From Euryhalocaulis caribicus (lineage in GTDB: Bacteria; Pseudomonadota; Alphaproteobacteria; Caulobacterales; Maricaulaceae): a DNA stretch of 64,000 bases. A model generated the notes under the pieces. That model was given only the letters and a program-made list of their open reading frames with translations. It did no database searches and was not told the DNA's origin. The stretch lies in contig NZ_ASJA01000004.1 in assembly GCF_000412185.1 (NCBI RefSeq), positions 181,769 to 245,768 of the forward strand, in the 5' to 3' direction. Numbering within the stretch: position 1 is the first letter of the stretch; the number at the start of each line of letters is the position of its first letter. Positions 28,358-36,568 of the stretch are shown here, piece by piece. The position numbers and the translations under genes are program-made.

Positions 28358-30850
28358 CTAGCCCCCCGCCATCACCGTTTTCACCATTTCCGCCAGTTGC
28401 GGCAGGGTGAAGGGTTTGGGCAGGAAGCGTACGTCCTGCTCGCGCGAGAGCACGTCGGAGAATTCCTCCTCCGCATATCCCGAGATGAAGATGACGCGGG
28501 CATCGCCCAGATGCTCGCGCGCGGCTTCCAGCAGGCCCGGCCCGTCCAGACCCGGCATCACGACATCGGAGACCATCAGGTCGATCTGGCCGGAATACTG
28601 TTCGGCCAGCTCCAGCGCCTCCTCACCGTCTTCGGCCTCGATCACCTCATAACCGCGCTTGGTCAGGGTCTTGGCGGCGATCTGGCGCACCGCGTTTTCG
28701 TCCTCGACCAGCAGGATGCGGCCGCGGCCGGCCAGATCAGCCGGCGCCTTGGGCGCGCGGGTGCGGGCGACCTGTTCCTCCATCGCCTGCACTTCCTCAA
28801 CCTCGGCCTCCGCGGCCGGCAGGAAGATGCGGAACGTCGTCCCCTCGCCTTCGCGGGAGTCGACGAAAAGATAGCCGCCGGACTGCTTCACGATGCCATA
28901 GACGGTGGCCAGGCCCAGACCCGTGCCCTTGCCGGGCTCCTTGGTTGTAAAGAAGGGCTCGAAAATCTTCTCGCGCGTCTCGGCGTCCATGCCGCTGCCG
29001 GTGTCCGAGACCTCGATCAGCAGATAATCGCCAGGTTTCGTTCCGGTCTCCCGGTCCGGAATATCGGCCTGTTCGGCGGCCTGGGTGCGAATGGTCAGCG
29101 TGCCGCCGCCCTGATCGCGCATGGCGTCGCGGGCGTTTGTGGCGAGATTCATCAGCGCGGTTTCGATCTGTCCCTTGTCGGCGCGCACCTTGGGCAGGTC
29201 GCGGCCATGCACGATGTCGGTCTTGACCGTTTCCTCCAGAACCTGCCGCAACAGCACGGAGAGGTCCGAAAGCAGGTCCGTCATGTCCAGCAGTTCGGCG
29301 CGGAAGGTCTGCTTGCGGGAGAAGGCCAGCAGCTTGCGCACCAGGCCCGCCGCGCGGCTGACCGTCTGGTTGATGTTCTGCAGCTCCGGATAGGCCGGAT
29401 CACCCACCGGGTGACGCTCCAGCAGCAGGTCGCAATTGCCCCGGATGGCGGTCAGAAGATTGTTGAAATCATGCGCCACGCCGCCGGCCAGCTGGCCGAT
29501 GGCCTGCATTTTCTGGGACTGCACCAGCTGGCGTTCCAGATCCTTCCAGCCAGACACGTCCACGATATAGGCCACCCAGCGGCCCAGCCCGTCCTGCGCG
29601 AAATAGACATGGGCGTCGCGCTCGGTCTCGGTCAGGCGCGCCTCCACCGGCTCGCCGTTGCGCTCGGCGGCCAGGGTGTCGAACACCCCCGCCCCGAACA
29701 GCTTCCCGAACGTCTCGCCCGGCTGCGCCTGCCCGCCCGTCATCTGGACAATGGCGGGGTTGGCGTCCTCGATCACCGCCGCGGCCGGGTCGTCCCGGTC
29801 CAGGCGCACCACACCGAACGGGGCGCTGGCGAACATGTCGTCGAAGGACTGGCTCTCGCCCGCCTCGCTCACCGCTTCGGACGGCGCCGGCGCGGTTGGC
29901 ACGCCGGTCCACGACTCGCCATAGACGACAGAGCGCGACGGCCCGCCATCCTCCGGCCAGACCGTCACGATCACCGCCGGGCTCTCCACCCCGCCGCGGG
30001 AGCGGATCACCGCTTCTGTCCGCGTCGCGCCCTTGCGCCGCTGCAAGACCTGCCGCGCGTCCTCGCCGCTGAGAAAATCGGTCAGTTTCAGCTCGTCCGC
30101 CTCGCCGGAAACGCCGATCCAGTCCTTCAGCACCGCGTTGCAGAAGACCAGACGCCCGTCGGCGGCGGCGGAAAACAGCCCCGCGGGAACCGCGTCCGCG
30201 AAAGCGCCCGCGCCCGAAGGGGCCGACGGCGCGATGACCGTCTCATCGCTTTCGGGGGCCGGCGTCTCGCTCAGCCGCCACAGCGTCTCGCCATGCCCCA
30301 GCGGCCGCGAGGTCAGCGTCACGGGCCGCCCGGCGCCGGAAAGCGGGGGCAGGTCCGCCGCGCCCGGCTGGCCGGTCTGCGCGGCGCGGGCCAGGCGGAA
30401 CAGCGCCGATGACGCGTCCGGATCGCCGCCCAGCAGCCGGTCCAGCCCGGCGGGGCGGTCATCCTCTCCATCGGCGTGGAAAACCCGGGTCAGCGCGATA
30501 TAGGCCGGGTTCGCCGCCACCGGCGTACCCCGCTTGTCGGTGACCACCAGCGCATCGCGGGCGGATTCGAACGCCGCCATGGCGAAGGCGGGCGGCGGCG
30601 CATTGGTCCCGCGCTCCATCCCCTTCACCGCGGCCTCGCCCGCCAGCAGGACATAGAGCAGCGCAAATCCCGCCGCCGTGACCCCGGCCAGCAGAAGGAA
30701 GCCGTGCCAGCCCGCGGCGGGCGCGGCGAACACCGCGACCGCGGCGGCCAGGAACGCAATGGCGGCGCAGCCCCAGAAGGCGAGCCGCACCCACAGCCGG
30801 TCGAAAAGGTCGGCGCGGGCGGGCGGAGAGTCGTTGGCGATATCGGTCAT
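28358..30850 (-). CDS. cckA: Cell-cycle hybrid histidine kinase CckA
   Basis: 830 residues from ATG 30850 (a TTG four codons earlier is possible). Order: two membrane segments (about 24-46 and 50-70), PAS-like regions (about 90-195, 210-320, 335-435), HisKA with phospho-acceptor His460 in [11 protein letters not shown], HATPase ([38 protein letters not shown]) and a receiver domain with Asp762 in [10 protein letters not shown]. CckA phosphorylates ChpT, which passes phosphate to CtrA and CpdR, controlling division and flagellar genes. The domain layout and its place behind fliQ-fliR-flhB, as in Caulobacter, make the call firm. The 43-bp gap to flhB suggests co-transcription, placing cckA under the CtrA box at fliQ. 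Confidence 0.93.
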   Translation of the reverse strand: MTDIANDSPPARADLFDRLWVRLAFWGCAAIAFLAAAVAVFAAPAAGWHGFLLLAGVTAAGFALLYVLLAGEAAVKGMERGTNAPPPAFAMAAFESARDALVVTDKRGTPVAANPAYIALTRVFHADGEDDRPAGLDRLLGGDPDASSALFRLARAAQTGQPGAADLPPLSGAGRPVTLTSRPLGHGETLWRLSETPAPESDETVIAPSAPSGAGAFADAVPAGLFSAAADGRLVFCNAVLKDWIGVSGEADELKLTDFLSGEDARQVLQRRKGATRTEAVIRSRGGVESPAVIVTVWPEDGGPSRSVVYGESWTGVPTAPAPSEAVSEAGESQSFDDMFASAPFGVVRLDRDDPAAAVIEDANPAIVQMTGGQAQPGETFGKLFGAGVFDTLAAERNGEPVEARLTETERDAHVYFAQDGLGRWVAYIVDVSGWKDLERQLVQSQKMQAIGQLAGGVAHDFNNLLTAIRGNCDLLLERHPVGDPAYPELQNINQTVSRAAGLVRKLLAFSRKQTFRAELLDMTDLLSDLSVLLRQVLEETVKTDIVHGRDLPKVRADKGQIETALMNLATNARDAMRDQGGGTLTIRTQAAEQADIPDRETGTKPGDYLLIEVSDTGSGMDAETREKIFEPFFTTKEPGKGTGLGLATVYGIVKQSGGYLFVDSREGEGTTFRIFLPAAEAEVEEVQAMEEQVARTRAPKAPADLAGRGRILLVEDENAVRQIAAKTLTKRGYEVIEAEDGEEALELAEQYSGQIDLMVSDVVMPGLDGPGLLEAAREHLGDARVIFISGYAEEEFSDVLSREQDVRFLPKPFTLPQLAEMVKTVMAGG

Positions 30851-30893
30851 GGCGCGAATCAATTCCTGTTCGCGGTTACTCTACTACGTTCGT

Positions 30894-31976
30894 CTAGTTC
30901 GCGCGGCGTCCGCGCTTCTTCGCCAGCGCCATGATCTGTCCGATGATCTGGGCGACGGCCTGGAAATGTTCCTCGGGGATCGGCTCGTCCAGCTCGGCCG
31001 TGGCGTGCAGGGCGCGGGCGAGCGGCGGATCCTCGATCACGCTCACCCCCGATTCCTCGGCCACTTCCCGGATGCGCAGGGCCAGCGCGTCGACGCCCTT
31101 GGCCACGCAGATCGGCGCCGGGGTTTCCCCGCGCTCATATTTCAGCGCCACGGCGTAGTGGGTCGGGTTGGCGATCACGACGGTGGAGTCCGGCACCTCG
31201 GCCAGCATCCGGCGGCGGCCGCGCTCCTGCCTTATCTGGCGCAGCTTGGCCTTCACGTGCGGGTCGCCCTCGGTGTTCTTCATCTCCTCCTTCAGCTCCC
31301 GCCGGGACATTTTCTGCTTCTGCATGAAGGAGTGGCGCTGCCAGACATAGTCGGCCGCCGCGATCACCGAATAAACGATCAGCGCGGCGATCATCAGGGC
31401 GATCGCGGCGTTGCGGATAATCACCGGCGCCGCGACGATATCCAGTTGCGGCATGACCAGAAGCTGGTCGCGGCGCGGCCACAGCGCGATGGAAACCGCC
31501 ACCGCCACCATCGACATCTTGGCGACGCCCTTCAGGAAATTGACCAGCGCCTGCGGCCCGAACAGGCGCTTTGCGCCCTCGACCGGCGACAGCTTGGAAA
31601 GCTTCGGCTTCACTTTCTCGAACGTCCAGACCGGCTTGGTCTGCACCATGTTGCCGGCGATGGCGGCCAGGATGATCACCCCGAACAGCGCGCCAAGGCT
31701 CAGTGCGATGCGCACTCCCACGGCGGCGGCGAGGCCCGGCAGCGCCGCGGCGTCGACCGCAATATCGTGCGGCCGCGCCAGGAACATGCGCAGCCAGTCG
31801 CTGACCGCCCCCATCGTCGTCTGCGACATCACCGCGATCACGAACAGGCCGGAGGCCAGAACGAACCAGCCGGGAATTTCCTGGCTGCGCGGCGAGTCGC
31901 CTTTCTTCTGCGCCTCGTCGAGTTTTCGTTGCGAGGGCTGTTCTGTCTTCTGACTCTTGTCCTGATCGTCGGCCAT
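30894..31976 (-). CDS. flhB: Flagellar type III export protein FlhB
   Basis: 360 residues. Four membrane segments between ~38 and ~215, then a cytoplasmic domain with the self-cleavage motif NPTH at 270-273 (VVIANPTHYAVALKY). FlhB sits in the export gate and its autocleavage switches export from rod/hook to filament proteins. The charged N-terminus DDQDKSQKTEQPSQRKLDEAQKKGD is typical. The gene is third in fliQ-fliR-flhB-cckA and starts 9 bp after fliR. Confidence 0.97.
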   Translation of the reverse strand: MADDQDKSQKTEQPSQRKLDEAQKKGDSPRSQEIPGWFVLASGLFVIAVMSQTTMGAVSDWLRMFLARPHDIAVDAAALPGLAAAVGVRIALSLGALFGVIILAAIAGNMVQTKPVWTFEKVKPKLSKLSPVEGAKRLFGPQALVNFLKGVAKMSMVAVAVSIALWPRRDQLLVMPQLDIVAAPVIIRNAAIALMIAALIVYSVIAAADYVWQRHSFMQKQKMSRRELKEEMKNTEGDPHVKAKLRQIRQERGRRRMLAEVPDSTVVIANPTHYAVALKYERGETPAPICVAKGVDALALRIREVAEESGVSVIEDPPLARALHATAELDEPIPEEHFQAVAQIIGQIMALAKKRGRRAN

Positions 31977-31985
31977 GGCGGCGCT

Positions 31986-32744
31986 CTAGCCCCCCATCTG
32001 CATGATGAAGGCCTCGAACCGGTCCAGCCAGGCCAGCAGCGCGGCCCCCATGACCAGCGCGAAGATCGAGAACCCGACCAGGATATTGCTGGGCAGGGCG
32101 ATGAAGAAAATCTGCGCCTGCGGCATCAGACGCGAAAGCACGCCCAGCGCCAGATAGAAGACCAGTCCGAACACCAGCAGCGGCGAGGCCATCTGGATGC
32201 CCAGCGTGAACACCTCCGCGAACGTGCTCAGCGCCCATTGCGACGCATCGCCCGCAGCGGGCAGCGCGCCGGCGGGAAACACCTCATAGCTGTTGCGGAT
32301 GGCGGCCAGCAGGACGTGGTGGAGATTGGTCACGAAGATCAGGGTCAGCGCCGTGATGTTCAGGAAGGCGCCGGCGATTGCGCCCTGCTGGCCCAGCGTC
32401 GGGTCCACAGCCTGCGCGAAGGCCAGGCCCGTCTGCATGCCGATCACCTGTCCGGCCACGGCCAGCGCCATCATGAAGAAGCGGGTGATGATGCCGATGA
32501 TCAGCCCGATGATGATTTCCGTTCCCACCAGCATGGCCAGCGGACCGACCATTTCCGGGGCGGCTGGCATGACGCGTGACAGGATCGGGGCCATGGCGAT
32601 GGCGAACAGAAAGGCAAAAGCCAGGCGGATGCGCGCCGGCACGAACCCTTCGCCAATGCCGGGCATCAGCATGATGATCGCGCCGGTCCGCGCGAAGATC
32701 AGCAGCGCGGCGAAACTGACCTGGACAAGGGCTTCGGCGAGCAC
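31986..32744 (-). CDS. fliR: Flagellar export gate protein FliR
   Basis: 252 residues, polytopic, with FARTGAIIMLMPGIGEGFVPARIRLAFAFLFAIAMAP near 18-54 typical of FliR. It forms the export gate core with FliP and FliQ in the basal body. The start is GTG 32744, eleven bases after the fliQ stop. Confidence 0.95.
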   Translation of the reverse strand: MLAEALVQVSFAALLIFARTGAIIMLMPGIGEGFVPARIRLAFAFLFAIAMAPILSRVMPAAPEMVGPLAMLVGTEIIIGLIIGIITRFFMMALAVAGQVIGMQTGLAFAQAVDPTLGQQGAIAGAFLNITALTLIFVTNLHHVLLAAIRNSYEVFPAGALPAAGDASQWALSTFAEVFTLGIQMASPLLVFGLVFYLALGVLSRLMPQAQIFFIALPSNILVGFSIFALVMGAALLAWLDRFEAFIMQMGG

Positions 32745-32755
32745 GCCCTACCCCC

Positions 32756-33019
32756 TCACATCAACGCGATGCGTTCGAAGATACGGGTCATGTAGCCGCT
32801 CATCAGCGCGCCCATCAGCGGCAGGAAGATGATCAGCGAAATGAAGATGGCGATGATCTTGGGCACGAAGACCAGCGTCATTTCCTGAATCTGGGTCAGC
32901 GCCTGGAACAGCGCGATGGTCAGGCCGACGGCCAGGCCGACGATCATCACCGGCGCGGCCATCGACAGCATCAGCCACACCCCGTCACGGGCAAAATCCA
33001 GCGTTTCAATCGGTTCCAT
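32756..33019 (-). CDS. fliQ: Flagellar export gate protein FliQ
   Basis: 87 residues, two membrane hairpin helices (VWLMLSMAAPVMIVGLAVGLTIALFQALTQIQEMTLVFVPKI is the family core). First gene of the fliQ-fliR-flhB-cckA unit, with a CtrA box and a downstream dyad in its promoter. Confidence 0.96.
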   Translation of the reverse strand: MEPIETLDFARDGVWLMLSMAAPVMIVGLAVGLTIALFQALTQIQEMTLVFVPKIIAIFISLIIFLPLMGALMSGYMTRIFERIALM

Positions 33020-33049
33020 GACAAGGCGTCTCGCGCGGCTGGGCCAATA

Positions 33050-33086
33050 GGCACGTTTTGCCGGGTCATGGTTAATTCGGGCTTAA
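33050..33086 (-). promoter_or_regulatory. fliQ promoter: CtrA box followed by ftr-like dyad
   Basis: On the minus strand TTAA-GCCCGAA-TTAAC (33086-33071) is a perfect CtrA box. Nine bases beyond the second TTAA lies GGCAAAACGTGCC (33062-33050), a dyad preceded by CCC, resembling the Caulobacter FlbD-binding ftr element. CCTATT just after it could act as -10. The same box-spacing-dyad layout occurs before flgB. In Caulobacter, CtrA activates and FlbD represses promoters of this class; that role here is inferred. Confidence 0.82.
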
Positions 33087-33246
33087 GCTTCAGCGCGGAC
33101 TGACAGTCCTCCGCCCGCCGGCCCACATTACAGCGAGTTCATTTTTGTCTGCGCTCAAAATGCTAGGGTGCGCGTCACATTCGGGGAGACGGTCCCGCGC
33201 CATGAGCGCGCGAGGGCCGCGATAATTCTTACAGGAGACGGATTTT

Positions 33247-35145
33247 ATGAAACTGAGACTTCTGACGGGCGTGTCCGCCGCCATTGTGCTGGCCGCCGCC
33301 TGCGGCGAACCGCAGGCCGCCCAGGACAGCGCCGCCAATGACGCCGCCGTTCCGGCCGAAGCCGCCGCGGAGACGCAGGCCCCGGCCGATACGGCCGAAC
33401 AGGCCGCCGAGACCGAGTCCGAGCAGCTGAACGCGTGGTTCGAGGAAACCTATAATGAGAGCCTCGAACGCTCGCCCATGGCCAAGACCTATCTGGGCGT
33501 CATGGATGAGGATTACGGCAAGTGGGACAATCTGACGCCGGAATACCAGGAAGAAACCTATGAACTCTCCCAGGCCCAGCTTGCGGAGATGAAGTCCAGC
33601 TTCGATTTCGACGCGCTGGACGATCAAACGAAGCTGTCCTGGCGGCTGTTCGAATATGACAAGACCCGCGAGAAGGCCGGCTGGCCGTATCGCGAGCACG
33701 TCTACACCTTCAACCAGATGTATGGCGCGCAGTCGGGCATCCCGGCCTTCCTGATCAACCAGCACCGCGTGTCCGAGAAGGCGCATGCGGAGGCCTATGT
33801 CTCCCGCCTCGAAGGCGTGAACGGCTATCTCAGCCAGGCCGTGGATAACGCCACGCGCCGCGCGGATCTGGAGATCATGCCGCCGAAATTCGTCTATGCG
33901 CACGTTCTGCGGGACGCGAAGAACGTCATTTCCGGCGCGCCGTTCGATGACGGCGAACCCTCCGCCCTCTGGGCCGACTTCACCAAGAAAGTCGACGCGC
34001 TGGACATCCCGGAAGAGGAGAAACAGGCGCTGAAGGACGACGCCCGCGCGGCGATGCTGGACTCCGTCAAACCGGCCTATGAAAACCTGATCGCCGAGCT
34101 GGAGCGCCAGCAGGAGATGGCGACCGAGCAGGACGGCGCATGGAAGCTGCCTGACGGCGCGGCCTATTACGACTATCGCCTGAAACAGATGACCACGACG
34201 GACATGTCCGCGTCCGAGATCCACGAGCTGGGTCTGGACGAGGTCGAGCGCATCCATTCCGAAATGCGCGCCATCATGGAGGAAGTGGAGTTCGACGGCA
34301 CGCTGCAGGAATTCTTCGAATTCATGCGCACGGACGACCAGTTCTACTACCCCAACACCGATGAGGGCCGCGAAGCCTATCTGGCCGAGGCGCGCGCCCT
34401 GATCGACAATATGCGGGGCCGTCTGGACGAGCAGTTCCTGCGCAAGCCGGAAGCCGACCTGATCGTGAAAGCGGTCGAGGAATTCCGTGAGCAGTCGGCG
34501 GGCAAGGCGTTCTATTCACGCCCCGCGCCGGACGGCTCCCGCCCCGGCACCTATTACGCGAACCTCTATGACACGCGCGATATGCCGACCTACCAGATGG
34601 AGGCGCTGGCCTATCACGAGGGCATCCCCGGCCATCACATGCAGATCGCCATTGCGCAGGAGCTTCAGGGCATTCCCAAGTTCCGCAAATATGGCGGCCA
34701 GACCGCCTATACGGAGGGCTGGGGCCTGTACAGCGAGTGGTTCCCCAAGACCATGGGCCTCTATGAGGATCCCTATTCCGACTTCGGCCGCCTGGCGATG
34801 GAGCTGTGGCGCGCCGGCCGGCTGGTGGTCGATACCGGCCTGCACGAGAAGGAATGGACCCGCGAGGAGGCCATCGACTGGCTGAAGGAAAACACGCCGA
34901 ACCCGGAAGGCGACATCGTCAAGGCGATCGAGCGTTACATCGTGATGCCGGGACAGGCCACGGCCTACAAGATCGGCATGTTGAAGTTCCAGGAGCTGCG
35001 CGAGCGCTCTCAGGAAGCTCTCGGCGATGACTTCGACATTCGCGAGTATCACGAGACCGTGCTGGCCAATGGCTCCCTGCCGCTGGCCATTCTGGAAGAG
35101 CAGGTCGATGAATGGATCGCCGCCAAACAGGCGGGTGAAGAATGA
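33247..35145 (+). CDS. DUF885-family lipoprotein, putative metallohydrolase
   Basis: 632 residues. Lipoprotein signal with lipobox LAAAC (Cys19), then an Ala/Glu/Gln-rich linker of ~45 residues. The DUF885 domain carries YHEGIPGHHMQ at ~456-466, a His-Glu...His-His zinc-type motif recalling peptidases. Family members are presumed envelope metallopeptidases, but substrates are unknown. ARMGAQSGIP-like and TAYTEGWGLYSEW (near 494) blocks are family hallmarks. The stop overlaps the start of a second DUF885 gene by ATGA, so the two are translationally coupled. The promoter lies in the gap shared with fliQ. Confidence 0.87.
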   Translation: MKLRLLTGVSAAIVLAAACGEPQAAQDSAANDAAVPAEAAAETQAPADTAEQAAETESEQLNAWFEETYNESLERSPMAKTYLGVMDEDYGKWDNLTPEYQEETYELSQAQLAEMKSSFDFDALDDQTKLSWRLFEYDKTREKAGWPYREHVYTFNQMYGAQSGIPAFLINQHRVSEKAHAEAYVSRLEGVNGYLSQAVDNATRRADLEIMPPKFVYAHVLRDAKNVISGAPFDDGEPSALWADFTKKVDALDIPEEEKQALKDDARAAMLDSVKPAYENLIAELERQQEMATEQDGAWKLPDGAAYYDYRLKQMTTTDMSASEIHELGLDEVERIHSEMRAIMEEVEFDGTLQEFFEFMRTDDQFYYPNTDEGREAYLAEARALIDNMRGRLDEQFLRKPEADLIVKAVEEFREQSAGKAFYSRPAPDGSRPGTYYANLYDTRDMPTYQMEALAYHEGIPGHHMQIAIAQELQGIPKFRKYGGQTAYTEGWGLYSEWFPKTMGLYEDPYSDFGRLAMELWRAGRLVVDTGLHEKEWTREEAIDWLKENTPNPEGDIVKAIERYIVMPGQATAYKIGMLKFQELRERSQEALGDDFDIREYHETVLANGSLPLAILEEQVDEWIAAKQAGEE

Positions 35146-36464
35146 TCCGCTACGCAGCCCTTTCCGCGCTGGCCCTTCTGGGGGCCTGCGCGGAGCAGGC
35201 GGCGGACCCCGCCGCACCCGGCGAGGCCCCTGAAGCCCAGGCGGTTACGCTGGACGCGGTCGCCGAGGATTATGTGAAGGTCAGCCTGGCGCTGGAGGCC
35301 CATGATCCGGGCTTCGTGGACGCCTATTACGGCCCGGAGGAATGGCGGACGGCGGCGGAGGCCGAAGCCGCCGGCCTCGACGCCGTCTCCGACCACATCG
35401 ACGCCCTGCTGGCGCGCGCCGCGCAGGCCGAGCCGGACGCCGAAGACGAATTGTCGGACGACCGCAAGGCGTTCCTGATCGCGCACCTGGAAGCCATGCA
35501 GACCCGCGTCCGCATGGCGCGCGGCGAAACCGTGCCCTTCGACGAGGAAACACAGTCCCTCTACGGCGTCGTCGCGCCGGAACCGGACATGGAAGAGGTC
35601 GAGGCGGCGCTGGCCGCGATCGGCGACCTGCTGCCCGGCGAGGATCCGCTGTGGAAGCGCGTCGACGACTTCAAGAAACGGCTGGAAATCCCGGACGAGA
35701 ACCTGCAGGTGGTCATGGACGCGGCCATCGAGGAATGCCGCGCACGGACGATGGACCATGTCGCCCTGCCGGAGGACGAGTTCTTCCATATGGAGCTGGT
35801 CACCGACCAGCCCTGGTCCGGCTATAACTGGTATCAGGGCGGCCATGAGAGCCTGATCGAGATCAATACCGACCTGCCCGTGCGTATCGACCGCGCCGTC
35901 GATCTGGGCTGTCACGAGGGCTATCCGGGCCATCACACGCTGAACTCCCTGCGTGAGGCCCGCATGGTCGAGGATCGCGGCTGGATCGAGTTCACCATGT
36001 TCCCGCTCTACGCGCCCACCGCCCTGATCGCGGAAGGCACGGCCAATTACGGAATCGACATGGCGTTCACGCCGGAAGAGCGCGAAGCGTTCGAGCGCGA
36101 CGTGCTCTACCCGCTGGCGGGCATCGACCCGGCGCTGGCCGAGACCAACGCGGCCCTGCGCGAAGACATGCAGGCCCTGCGCCTGATGCGCGCGGACACG
36201 GCCCGCGATTATCTCGATGGCGATATCGACGCGGAAACCTACAAGGACCGCATCCAGCGCTACACGCTGACCTCGCCCGAGCGCGCGGCCCAGAGCCTGG
36301 ACTTCACCGAGACCTATCGCGGCTATATCGTGAATTACGGCGTCGGCGAAGTCATGGCCGGCCAGTATGTCGACCGCGTTGGCGGCGATGACGAGACGGC
36401 CCGCTGGGACGCCTTCATCCACGCCATCGCCACCCCCGTCCTGCCCTCCGATCTGCAGGAATAG
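35142..36464 (+). CDS. Second DUF885-family lipoprotein, shorter
   Basis: 440 residues. Lipobox LLGAC (Cys16). The motif CHEGYPGHH starts near residue 257, corresponding to YHEGIPGHH of its partner, and EGTANYGIDMAF near 300 matches the EGWGLYSEW block. It is about 190 residues shorter than the upstream paralogue and clearly diverged from it, so the pair may form a heteromeric envelope enzyme or act in sequence. The ATGA overlap couples translation. Function unknown beyond a presumed metal-dependent hydrolase. Confidence 0.85.
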   Translation: MIRYAALSALALLGACAEQAADPAAPGEAPEAQAVTLDAVAEDYVKVSLALEAHDPGFVDAYYGPEEWRTAAEAEAAGLDAVSDHIDALLARAAQAEPDAEDELSDDRKAFLIAHLEAMQTRVRMARGETVPFDEETQSLYGVVAPEPDMEEVEAALAAIGDLLPGEDPLWKRVDDFKKRLEIPDENLQVVMDAAIEECRARTMDHVALPEDEFFHMELVTDQPWSGYNWYQGGHESLIEINTDLPVRIDRAVDLGCHEGYPGHHTLNSLREARMVEDRGWIEFTMFPLYAPTALIAEGTANYGIDMAFTPEEREAFERDVLYPLAGIDPALAETNAALREDMQALRLMRADTARDYLDGDIDAETYKDRIQRYTLTSPERAAQSLDFTETYRGYIVNYGVGEVMAGQYVDRVGGDDETARWDAFIHAIATPVLPSDLQE

Positions 36465-36470
36465 GACCTG

Positions 36471-36522
36471 ATGCGGGTTCGGCCCGGCCGCGGATTTTCC
36501 GTGGCCGAGTTCCGGCCCGCAT
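36471..36522 (+). terminator. Long hairpin, probable terminator of the DUF885 pair
   Basis: ATGCGGG (36471-36477) and CCCGCAT (36516-36522) close a long imperfect GC-rich stem with inner arms GGCC/GGCC and CGG/CCG around an ATTTT loop. The tail TTCGTTTCTTT is T-rich. It starts 6 bp after the stop codon. Confidence 0.65.
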
Positions 36523-36568
36523 TTCGTTTCTTTGCCTGTAGGGTCGAGTATCCGGGGGAGGAACGATC

